From JBBIII01 sp037446575 (GTDB taxonomy: Bacteria > Bacteroidota > Ignavibacteria > UBA10030), in contig JBBIII010000061.1 in the NCBI GenBank assembly GCA_037446575.1, forward strand, positions 1 through 14,467: DNA of 14,467 nucleotides. Direction: 5' to 3'. The position numbers and the translations under genes were made by a program. The notes under the pieces are model-generated. The model was not told the origin of the DNA. It made no database searches and was given only the letters and a program-made list of their open reading frames with translations. Positions 7,654 to 14,423 of the stretch are shown piece after piece. How positions within the stretch are numbered: the first letter of the stretch is position 1; every line of letters begins with the position of its first letter.

Positions 7654-9494
7654 AATATTTAAAAGAAATAATTTTGTGCAGTTTAATTATTACTGCAATT
7701 ATACCAACTATTCTTTCAGCGCAGACTTTTGATATTTTGCGGCCGCCAATGCCTGATTCTTTGTTTCTTAGAGTTCAACGCCCGGATAAAGATACAATTA
7801 GCGTGTCGCTATCTCGGTATAGAGTAGCGGCAAGCACACGCCCTGAAGCAAAAGCTTTTATAAATGGTAAGTCCACAAAAATTTATCCAAGCGGCGCAAT
7901 TGTCGGTCTTGTTGATTTAAAGCCCGGAATAAATGTTGTGCGATTTACAGTGCAATCACTCACAGGCGATTCGCTATGGCAGGAGTTTGTAATTCAACGA
8001 CCCGAACTATTAAAAACTTCGCCTAGCGATACGTTAGTAATAGAAGAAGTAATGATGGAACCATCAACGAATTTGTGGTTAAATTCAGATGATGTGCTTG
8101 AAGTAAAATTTAAAGGAAGCCCGGGCTGGGAAGCAACATTTGATATTCCGGAAGTTGAGTCAGGATTACCGATGCGCGAATTATTACCAAGCGAAACCGG
8201 CGGTTTAGGCGGTGTTTATGTTGGGCGTTATAAAGTTAAACCTACAGATGAATTAATGGAATCTCCAATTACATTTTATCTTAGAAAAAGTTTTTGGAGC
8301 AAAGAAAAAGCATATTCTAAAGGTAAGGTTTCCATTCTTCCGAAAGAATTGCCGCGTGTTGCAGAAATAATAGGAAAACGTCCTTTTCTCAACGCAAGCT
8401 TTGGAGAAGATCGGCTTGGCGGAGCTAAGCTTGGATTTATTTCTGCAGGCGTGCTTGTTAAAATTACTGGAAAGATAGGCTCGCAATATAGAGTTCAACT
8501 TTCTGAACAAATGCAAGCATGGCTGCCGGAAGAATTCGCAAAACTTTTGCCTCCCAATACACCTTTGCCAAAGTCGTTAGCGGGGGCTATCAATACCACC
8601 AGTAACGAAACGGAGGATATTATAACGCTTGCTTTATCTAACAAACTTCCATATACAAGCGAGCAATTAATAAATCCTAATATTATAATTGTTGATGTTT
8701 ATGGAGCATCTTCAAACACAAACTGGATATCACTGCAACCCACAATAAAAGGAATTGAAAGTATTGTATGGAGGCAGGTTGCGGCTGATCAATATAGAAT
8801 GGTTGTTACATTAAAGCATCGTTCTCATTGGGGTTACGATATTGATTACACAAATAACACACTTAGAATAAAAATAAAAAAACCGCCAGTCATTGTTTCT
8901 ACAGATTCAGTATTAACAGATATTACAATAGCAATTGACGCTGGTCATGGCGGCGATAATAACGGCGCTATCGGAGCAACCGGCGCGCTTGAAAAGGACA
9001 TAACTATTAACATAGCCCGTTATTTAGAAAATCTTTTAAAGCAGAAAGGCGCAAAAACTATTCTAACTCGCTTAGAATATAACGGTCCATCAAACAACGA
9101 GCGCATTGATAGAATTTTAAGTTCAAGAGCCAATCTTCTTGTTAGCATTCATTGTAATTCAGCGGGCGATGCTTCCGATCCAACAGCAATTAGCGGAGTA
9201 AGCACTTATTACAAATATCTTGGCTACAAATCGTTTGCCGATATTATGAATGAAAAAATGTTAGCTATCGGATTAAAACAATTTGGTGTTATCGGAAGTT
9301 TTAATTTTATGTTAAATCTAATTACACAAATACCGAATACTCTTATAGAAACCGCATTTATTTCTAATCCAGAAGATGAGATATTATTATTAGATCATGA
9401 TTTTAGAATGAAAATTGCCGAGCAGATTGTAAAGGGCTTGGAAGATTATATTAAGCTTAATGCTGAACAAAAAATAATAAAAACCAACTACTAG
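7650..9494 (+). CDS. secreted N-acetylmuramoyl-L-alanine amidase (Amidase_3) with N-terminal accessory domains
   Basis: A 614-residue exported cell-wall hydrolase that should cut the amide bond between MurNAc and the peptide stem. A signal peptide covers residues 1-24, with likely cleavage after LSA. Next come an Ig-like beta domain (about 50-118), a second beta-rich region (about 130-230), an SH3b-like segment (about 236-300, ending AWLPEEF) and an AMIN-like beta segment (about 325-412). The Amidase_3 domain is at about 424-602. Its zinc ligands are visible: H433 in DAGHGG, E448 in ALEKD and H501 in SIHCN. The catalytic glutamate is E567 in IETAFISNPEDE, so the enzyme should be active. The domain names before residue 420 are judged from strand patterns and are less sure. 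ATG overlaps the preceding methyltransferase stop. The extra domains probably target it to septum, peptidoglycan or glycan. Confidence 0.92.
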   Translation: MKYLKEIILCSLIITAIIPTILSAQTFDILRPPMPDSLFLRVQRPDKDTISVSLSRYRVAASTRPEAKAFINGKSTKIYPSGAIVGLVDLKPGINVVRFTVQSLTGDSLWQEFVIQRPELLKTSPSDTLVIEEVMMEPSTNLWLNSDDVLEVKFKGSPGWEATFDIPEVESGLPMRELLPSETGGLGGVYVGRYKVKPTDELMESPITFYLRKSFWSKEKAYSKGKVSILPKELPRVAEIIGKRPFLNASFGEDRLGGAKLGFISAGVLVKITGKIGSQYRVQLSEQMQAWLPEEFAKLLPPNTPLPKSLAGAINTTSNETEDIITLALSNKLPYTSEQLINPNIIIVDVYGASSNTNWISLQPTIKGIESIVWRQVAADQYRMVVTLKHRSHWGYDIDYTNNTLRIKIKKPPVIVSTDSVLTDITIAIDAGHGGDNNGAIGATGALEKDITINIARYLENLLKQKGAKTILTRLEYNGPSNNERIDRILSSRANLLVSIHCNSAGDASDPTAISGVSTYYKYLGYKSFADIMNEKMLAIGLKQFGVIGSFNFMLNLITQIPNTLIETAFISNPEDEILLLDHDFRMKIAEQIVKGLEDYIKLNAEQKIIKTNY

Positions 9495-9563
9495 TATTGC
9501 TACAGCTTTCTTAATTAAGTAAATTGGAAACGTAACAAATCAGATTATATCAGGAAACTAATC
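9495..9563 (+). promoter_or_regulatory. argH leader with 10-bp palindrome and Shine-Dalgarno
   Basis: The 69 bases between the amidase and argH hold a perfect palindrome, CTTAATTAAG (9510-9519). The flanks TTT and AAA extend it, with one mismatched pair. AGGAAA at 9552-9557 is a good Shine-Dalgarno sequence for ATG 9564. The palindrome is AT-only at its core and does not match the E. coli or Bacillus ARG box as I know them, so a regulator cannot be named. No convincing -35/-10 pair is visible, so argH may still be read from the upstream operon. Confidence 0.35.
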
Positions 9564-10955
9564 ATGGCAAACAATACATTATGGGGCGGCAGATTTAAAG
9601 AGCCGCTGTCTGAACTCGCGTTAAATTTTTCTTCATCTATTGAATATGACAAACTGCTGTATCAAGAGGATATAGCAGGAAGCATTGCGCACGTTGAAAT
9701 GCTTGCCGCTTGCAAAGTGATTACCGCTTCGGAAGCAAGAAGAATTCGGAGCGCATTAAAATCAATCTTAAAAGAAATTGAATCGGGGAAGTTTAGTCTA
9801 ACTAACAATTATGAAGATGTTCATTCTGCAATAGAAAATAGACTAATACAGAAAATTGGCGCGTTAGGCGGAAAATTACACACAGCAAGAAGTCGAAACG
9901 ACCAAATTGCTTTGGATGAAAGATTATATTTGCGCTCTGCTTTACGCGAGATTAGCAAACTAATTGTAAATCTGCAAAGAGTTCTGCTATATAAAGCGGA
10001 AAAATATTTTCATGTATTAATGCCGGGTTATACACATTTGCAACGCGCCCAACCTATCATGCTTTCACATCACTTATTAGCGTATATCTATATGTTAGAG
10101 CGCGATTATGAGCGATTGCAGGATTGCCTAAAGCGAGTCAATAAATCTCCGCTCGGCGCCGCGGCGTTTGCAGGAACTCCGTTTCCGATAGATAGGGCGA
10201 TGGTTGCAAAAAAATTACACTTTAATGGAATAATTGAAAACAGTATCGATGCAGTGAGCGACCGCGATTATGTTATCGAGTTTGTCTCCACCTGCGCAGT
10301 AATTATGATGCACCTGAGCCGTTTTGCAGAAGAATTAGTATTGTGGACATCGAAAGAATTTGGTTTTGCGCAAATTAGCGATGCTTACACAACCGGCAGT
10401 AGCATAATGCCGCAAAAGAAAAATCCCGACATGGCTGAACTTGTAAGAGGAAAAACCGGCAGAGTGTACGGTTCGCTTATGAATCTTTTAACTATAATGA
10501 AAGGATTACCATTAGCGTACAATCGCGACATGCAAGAAGATAAGAAACCAATGTTCGACGCCTACGATACAACACGGCAATGTCTGTTTATTTTTGCTCA
10601 CGTGCTTGTGCACACGACCTTTGATCAATATAAATTGAATGAAGAGTTAAGAACAGATTTTCTTACAGCAACCGATATGGCAGATTACTTGGTAACAAAA
10701 GGATTGCCGTTCCGCGAAGCGCATAAAATAACAGGCGAGGTGGTTCAATATTGCATAACGCGTAAAATGTATTTTGGCAACCTTGATTTGGCTACGCTAA
10801 AGGAATTTTCTCCTAAGTTCGAAGCCGATGTTTTCGATTTCATACTTCCCAATGCGAGTGTAGAACATAAAAAATCAGCAGGCAGCACAAATCCTCACGA
10901 AGTGAAGAAGCAAATTATTCATTGGACGAGAACATTAAGTAAAAAAAGATTGTAA
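9564..10955 (+). CDS. argH: argininosuccinate lyase
   Basis: Cleaves argininosuccinate to arginine and fumarate, the last step of arginine synthesis, in the cytoplasm as a homotetramer. The 463-residue length is typical. The N-terminus LWGGRF (6-11) is characteristic of ArgH. HTARSRND at 106-113 is the substrate-binding block, GYTHLQRAQP at 155-164 carries the T157-H158 pair, and the fumarase/aspartase-superfamily signature GSSIMPQKKNPD is at 278-289, with the catalytic-loop serine at S280. All key residues are intact. ATG 9564 follows the Shine-Dalgarno AGGAAA by six bases. No argG or other arginine gene is next to it, so here it lies apart from the rest of its pathway. It converges on the DUF4139 gene. 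Confidence 0.98.
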   Translation: MANNTLWGGRFKEPLSELALNFSSSIEYDKLLYQEDIAGSIAHVEMLAACKVITASEARRIRSALKSILKEIESGKFSLTNNYEDVHSAIENRLIQKIGALGGKLHTARSRNDQIALDERLYLRSALREISKLIVNLQRVLLYKAEKYFHVLMPGYTHLQRAQPIMLSHHLLAYIYMLERDYERLQDCLKRVNKSPLGAAAFAGTPFPIDRAMVAKKLHFNGIIENSIDAVSDRDYVIEFVSTCAVIMMHLSRFAEELVLWTSKEFGFAQISDAYTTGSSIMPQKKNPDMAELVRGKTGRVYGSLMNLLTIMKGLPLAYNRDMQEDKKPMFDAYDTTRQCLFIFAHVLVHTTFDQYKLNEELRTDFLTATDMADYLVTKGLPFREAHKITGEVVQYCITRKMYFGNLDLATLKEFSPKFEADVFDFILPNASVEHKKSAGSTNPHEVKKQIIHWTRTLSKKRL

Positions 10956-10970
10956 AAGTTGATATGGCAC

Positions 10971-11006
10971 AAAAAAGCCGTCTTCATTTTACATGACGAT
11001 TTTTTT
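10971..11006. terminator. candidate bidirectional terminator between argH and DUF4139 gene
   Basis: A run of six A (10971-10976), CGTC (10979-10982), a loop of about twelve bases, GACG (10995-10998) and a run of T from 11000 can pair as a hairpin with a small internal mismatch. The A run and T run give a U-tract on both strands, as expected where two genes converge: stops are 15 bases and 14 bases away. The GC core is only four pairs, and a competing pairing (TCAT with ATGA) exists, so strength is uncertain. Confidence 0.5.
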
Positions 11007-11020
11007 CAATGTCTCATCAT

Positions 11021-12505
11021 TTACCAATTATATCTAATAGTATAATTTATTTTTTTCTCTTCGTCTTTCTTCAATGTAACGGGAAACTTTATAGTCGTTT
11101 GGTCAACTTTTTCCCAACGCGCATTGCTTTGTTTTATATCCCACTCATTCCACCGCCATGGATGCTCATAAACAAGCACTTCAACAGTCTCTGATTTATG
11201 ATTGCGTACTTTTATTTCAAAAGTTTCCTCAACGACATGCCCAGATATAACAACTCGGAAATCTTTTTGTATGCGCTCGCCAACTATATCAAAAGCATTG
11301 CCAAGATATAATTTAATCTCTTCATCTTTTGGTGTATGGTCAATTTCATCTTCGCCGATGAACTGTTCTTTACCTTCATCATCTCGTTTGTAGACACGAA
11401 CTTTTCCTTTTGGAAGGGCAATACCAAGTCCTGCTTTTTCTTCATTTTTAAAAATTACAAAAACACCAACCTTTTTATTTGATTGCTGACCAAAACTTCC
11501 TTGATCTCGGTATGAGTAATTATTGTGCCAGTATCTCCACTGTCCAGAAAGTCCGTCATAAATAAAAACTTTCTTTACAGTAATATTCTTGGCAGAAGTG
11601 AGTTCTATTTGTTTTGTTTCATTATTGGCAAGATCAGTTTTACGTTGTAGCGAATACAATTTGTATTCAAATAATTCCTTTTGCTGAAATTGTTGAGCTG
11701 ATACGTCCATTGCTTCTGCGCGCATCTTCGTCATGTATCTAGGTAATTCTTCTCTAACAAGATTTACATCTCCAGCGACTAATTTTAATCCGGCATTTTT
11801 GTAATTCGTACCGGAATTATTGGAGATTGTAACCCAACCTGTTAAATTAATTTTATCATCTGTAGCGTTTAGAAGAGTTACATAGTTGCAGTTCCATGTC
11901 AGTTGGTTTGCAAGATAACTAATTTCGGTTTTGTGCTGTCCCGATTTTGTAGTGTTGATAAGCCATTCGAGTTGAGGTTTAAGTATTAATCCTTCAGGCA
12001 AACTTGGCAGAACAAGTCGCCCTGCGGGAGCAATTTCAATTTTCCCATTAATTTCTGCAACCATTTGTCCGCTAAAGTTATAATTGTAGTTGGGCTGAGC
12101 CGACCAACCAGTTGCTAAAAGTTTTCCTTTTACTGAGTATTCTTTTTTAGTCTCGTTATCGAGTCTGTAAAATTCAACTTCTCTTCCGATATACTTTTCT
12201 AAAAGTTTTGCATGATGCACAAGATCGTACTGATAATTTTGTTCTAGAACTTTTACAGAAGCAGGATCGGTTAAACTTGAAAAATGTAGAGAAGTTCCAT
12301 CTATCGTTGCGGGAATTTCCGGCAATATTACACGGTTTATCCCCTTCGCCAAGTCAATTGTCCGTTCTTCTCGAACAAGAGCTAAATTAATATTGTAAAT
12401 GGTTAAATCAACCGATTTCCGTTCGCTTGCTGTAATAAGATTTTGGGCGTCGGCGAATGAAAATAATATTTGAAGAATAGACAATAAAAAGAATGCTTTT
12501 TTCAT
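11021..12505 (-). CDS. exported DUF4139 domain protein
   Basis: A 494-residue protein with a Sec signal peptide at 1-20, likely cut after ADA before QN. The N-terminal part (about 28-115) has the pattern seen in this family, LTIYNINLALVREERTIDL then IPATIDGTSL near 64-73. The central and C-terminal part is DUF4139: YLANQLTWNCNYV at 197-209 and LTGWVTISNNSGTNYKNAGL near 221-240, followed by LVAGDVN. The rest is beta-rich up to the C-terminal IRYNW. I see no catalytic motif, lipobox or membrane anchor, so a periplasmic or outer-membrane-associated role is inferred. The biochemical function of the family is not established as far as I know. The start at 12505 is firm because of the strong Shine-Dalgarno sequence (AAGGAGGAG, 12517-12509). 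Transcribed alone, starting next to the palindromic element. Confidence 0.88.
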   Translation of the reverse strand: MKKAFFLLSILQILFSFADAQNLITASERKSVDLTIYNINLALVREERTIDLAKGINRVILPEIPATIDGTSLHFSSLTDPASVKVLEQNYQYDLVHHAKLLEKYIGREVEFYRLDNETKKEYSVKGKLLATGWSAQPNYNYNFSGQMVAEINGKIEIAPAGRLVLPSLPEGLILKPQLEWLINTTKSGQHKTEISYLANQLTWNCNYVTLLNATDDKINLTGWVTISNNSGTNYKNAGLKLVAGDVNLVREELPRYMTKMRAEAMDVSAQQFQQKELFEYKLYSLQRKTDLANNETKQIELTSAKNITVKKVFIYDGLSGQWRYWHNNYSYRDQGSFGQQSNKKVGVFVIFKNEEKAGLGIALPKGKVRVYKRDDEGKEQFIGEDEIDHTPKDEEIKLYLGNAFDIVGERIQKDFRVVISGHVVEETFEIKVRNHKSETVEVLVYEHPWRWNEWDIKQSNARWEKVDQTTIKFPVTLKKDEEKKINYTIRYNW

Positions 12506-12508
12506 ATA

Positions 12509-12517
12509 CTCCTCCTT
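12509..12517 (-). promoter_or_regulatory. strong Shine-Dalgarno sequence of the DUF4139 gene
   Basis: Read on the minus strand the bases are AAGGAGGAG, with core AGGAGG five bases before ATG (12505-12503). This is the best ribosome binding site in the window. It fixes the start codon and contrasts with the near absence of such sites in the glycan genes. Confidence 0.85.
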
Positions 12518-12541
12518 AACTTGTTGAAATATTCTTTTTCA

Positions 12542-12743
12542 TAATTACTCAGTAGATAACATGTAAAAAAAATTTATTATAGAACACTAATAACCCCGAA
12601 TGGGTCAACACAGAAAAAGCACAAGATTGACACAGATGCAAAACAATGTAAATCTTGTTTCATCTGTATATTCTGCCTGCCCGACTATGTCGTTCAGGTG
12701 AGTGTTCTATGTAATTCCATATTACGATCACACCGAGTAATTA
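12542..12743. repeat. concentric palindromic element, MITE/REP-like, non-coding
   Basis: Nested inverted repeats share one centre near 12643-12645. Outer arms: TAATTACTC (12542-12550) and GAGTAATTA (12735-12743), perfect over 9 bp. Inner arms: ATAGAACACT (12579-12588) and AGTGTTCTAT (12701-12710), perfect over 10 bp. Inside are three hairpins: ACCC/GGGT (12593-12605); a long imperfect one closed by CAGAA (12611-12615) with TTCTG (12671-12675); and CCTG-CGAC/GTCG-CAGG (12676-12698). Together they form a cloverleaf-like junction. No reading frame of note lies inside. The CACAGAT-type units in the middle resemble a dispersed intergenic repeat I recall from many bacterial genomes, but I cannot search for copies. 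The 7-bp cores GAACACT and AGTGTTC are flanked by TA on both sides. A structured RNA is the alternative. Confidence 0.55.
12576..12581 (-). promoter_or_regulatory. possible -10 box (TATAAT) for the DUF4139 gene
   Basis: On the minus strand these bases read TATAAT, about 70 bases before the start codon, giving a leader of about 60 bases. The box overlaps the edge of the 10-bp inverted-repeat arm at 12579-12588. The best upstream hexamer, TTGACC (12608-12603), is 21 bases away, longer than the usual 16-18, so the promoter is not convincing as a sigma-70 pair. The region is AT-rich and the hexamer could be chance. Confidence 0.3.
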
Positions 12744-12800
12744 CCCTTTTTCAATAAATACATTTACCATTTTAAAAGTAAATAAACCTATATTAAAACT

Positions 12801-13691
12801 CTACTTAGTTATCCTATCCCAAGCTTTCATCAAAATCGGTGAAATTAGAATTGCAACGAAAGCGGTAATAATTCCAACTATTGCGTCGGTAACGTAATGA
12901 TATCTGCAATAAAATGTTGATATATAAAGTGAAATTATAATTGGCGATAATACCCAAAATGATGGACGGTGATAGCGATATGCCATCATCCACATAATTG
13001 TAGCCGCCGCCGCATGCGGACTCGGAATTGAACCGCCTGCGTAGTGCAAATAATTACGCATAAATTCGCCTAAATAAGTCCATATCCAACCATCCAATGG
13101 AACGGTATAAAGATGTTTTATATAATACATGGGACTTGCAACGGGAAAAAGTATGAAGCCAATATCGCATAGAATATTAGTGAACCCGAGCGTGAAGAAA
13201 TAATCTTCCATCGCCAACCCGCCGCGTAAATAATAAATGATTCCACAAAGAATCGGATACATTGGCACATAGATAACGTAAGAGAACATCAGCCATTCGG
13301 TTAGCGGTTTGGAAATAAAATCTTCAAGCCATAATGTTGGTTGAACTCCGAATAACCATTGCTCAAAATCTAAAACATAATAGTCTAACCAATCGCCATG
13401 AATAATCAACTGTAATTTATCTACTGCTCCGAATAGATAAGCATAGGTTAGCGTTACAGCGGCAACGCGAAGGAAGAATTTCAAGAATTTTTGTTTTGCC
13501 TTACCGCTAAACTGATTAAACAAAATGTATAGAAAACCAACGCCAATATTTTTTATAACTAAAATCCACCAATCTTCGACTTTATAATAAAATATGATTG
13601 CAAGGAGACTAAAAAATGTTAGCGTAGCAAGTATTAAACCATCAGTTGCTTTTAGCCGGATGCTTCCGATTGCGAGTTCTTTGTTTGTCAT
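12801..13691 (-). CDS. PAP2 superfamily membrane phosphatase/transferase, AUR1-like
   Basis: A 296-residue membrane protein with about six or more hydrophobic helices (first at about 18-36, then 42-58, 73-90, 131-155, 162-182 and the C-terminal pair). The catalytic face carries GGSIPSPHAA at 219-228 with H226, and RYHYVTDAIVG at 253-263 with R253, H255 and D259. These match motifs C2 and C3 of the PAP2 phosphatase superfamily, in the arrangement of the inositol-phosphoryl-ceramide synthase (AUR1)-like group. The reaction would be phosphate removal from, or head-group exchange on, a lipid outside the cytoplasm: lipid phosphate, undecaprenyl pyrophosphate or a sphingolipid are options that the sequence does not separate. 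It starts 6 bases after the CPBP gene stops, with only a weak AGG upstream, so it is probably co-transcribed. Confidence 0.85.
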   Translation of the reverse strand: MTNKELAIGSIRLKATDGLILATLTFFSLLAIIFYYKVEDWWILVIKNIGVGFLYILFNQFSGKAKQKFLKFFLRVAAVTLTYAYLFGAVDKLQLIIHGDWLDYYVLDFEQWLFGVQPTLWLEDFISKPLTEWLMFSYVIYVPMYPILCGIIYYLRGGLAMEDYFFTLGFTNILCDIGFILFPVASPMYYIKHLYTVPLDGWIWTYLGEFMRNYLHYAGGSIPSPHAAAATIMWMMAYRYHRPSFWVLSPIIISLYISTFYCRYHYVTDAIVGIITAFVAILISPILMKAWDRITK

Positions 13692-13697
13692 AATTTT

Positions 13698-14423
13698 CTA
13701 ACCTGTAAAACAAATAAAATAATCGAGTGAGATACCTAAAAGCCAATGAACAATCAGCACGTATAGTAGCGAGCGTGTGCGAAATACTACAATTCCCCAA
13801 ATAATTCCGCCTAAAATTGACGAGTAAATTTCACCGTCCGGTTTGCCAATATGGAAAAGACAAGATATAGAAGTTTGAATTAAAATTGCATACCAATCGC
13901 CAAATTTATCTCGTAACCCAAACTGTATAAACCCACGCATAAATATTTCATAACCGATGTAATAAATTAAATATAGAAATGCATGCTGAATAAAAATGAA
14001 GGCAGATGCGCCTGCGCCTTTGAATAGAGGATATTCGGAAATAAATTGCGCATCCTTTGCTGATGGATAAGTCAGCGCAATCATAACTGGCGCCATTACC
14101 AACACAGATAATATCCCAAACTTCCAATCCCCAATTTGTAAACCGTAGTCACTCAGTTTTTCTTTAAACGCATATTTAATAATTAACAACGGTATGAGTC
14201 CAAACAAAATTAAACTACTGATAAAAGAATAAAATGCCCCAGTCCAGTCAGGATTGTTAAAACATACAAACAAAGATGAAAGTTGAGAAAGATAAAACTC
14301 CTTAGTGCCATAATATTTCCAGGTAGTAACAAATATTGGCGCAACCAGTAGAATGATTGTTGGCTTTAAGTTCTCTTTAATAAAAAGTTTTTTTGGAAAA
14401 ATACTCGATTCAAATTCTTTCAT
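13698..14423 (-). CDS. CPBP family intramembrane protein (Rce1/Abi-like), variant motifs
   Basis: A 241-residue multi-spanning protein with hydrophobic segments at about 20-34, 62-84, 101-118, 139-157, 175-190, 201-214 and 218-238. Motif 1 is YEIFMRG (158-164), where most CPBP proteases have EExxxR, so the first acidic residue is tyrosine and only E159 remains. Motif 2 is LFHIGKPDGE (189-198) with H191. Motif 3 has H226 followed by D234, not the usual Asn four residues later. Family members are CAAX-type proteases, bacteriocin self-immunity proteins or of unknown role; activity here is not assured. The start is ATG 14423, with AGGGAT (14434-14429) as Shine-Dalgarno sequence; the frame stays open to the window edge without another ATG, GTG or TTG. 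The PAP2 gene follows by 6 bases. Confidence 0.82.
   Translation of the reverse strand: MKEFESSIFPKKLFIKENLKPTIILLVAPIFVTTWKYYGTKEFYLSQLSSLFVCFNNPDWTGAFYSFISSLILFGLIPLLIIKYAFKEKLSDYGLQIGDWKFGILSVLVMAPVMIALTYPSAKDAQFISEYPLFKGAGASAFIFIQHAFLYLIYYIGYEIFMRGFIQFGLRDKFGDWYAILIQTSISCLFHIGKPDGEIYSSILGGIIWGIVVFRTRSLLYVLIVHWLLGISLDYFICFTG

Larger units (their letters stand above)
12506..12800. other. 295-base non-coding region between two minus-strand genes
   Basis: Besides the palindromic element, the right part holds GTAAT (12711-12715) with ATTAC (12721-12725), the 8-bp palindrome GTAATTAC (12737-12744), and ATTTAC (12762-12767) with GTAAAT (12778-12783) around TTTTAAAA. The last hairpin lies just downstream of the PAP2 gene in its reading direction and could be a weak terminator, but it is AT-only and lacks a clean U-tract. 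No gene, tRNA or known riboswitch is seen. Confidence 0.6.

Noticed and set aside
103..9494. Complete LPS or O-antigen assembly locus
   Set aside because: No Wzx, Wzy, ABC exporter, ligase, initiating phosphoglycosyltransferase or nucleotide-sugar synthesis gene is present in the window, so only part of a pathway can be claimed.
11009..11393. Two short plus-strand open frames over the 3' end of the DUF4139 gene
   Set aside because: They are antisense to a firmly supported coding region and have low-complexity, Ser/Pro- or Phe-rich products.
12208..12390. 60-residue plus-strand open frame antisense to the DUF4139 gene
   Set aside because: It lies wholly within the coding region of the exported protein and has no support of its own.
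12579..12710. tRNA or tmRNA reading of the cloverleaf-like structure
   Set aside because: The closing stem is 10 bp rather than 7, the arms are the wrong size, there is no proper T-loop consensus or CCA end, and the span is 132 bases.
12542..12743. CRISPR array or integron attC site
   Set aside because: There are no regularly spaced direct repeats, no cas genes, and no integrase or attC core-site pair.
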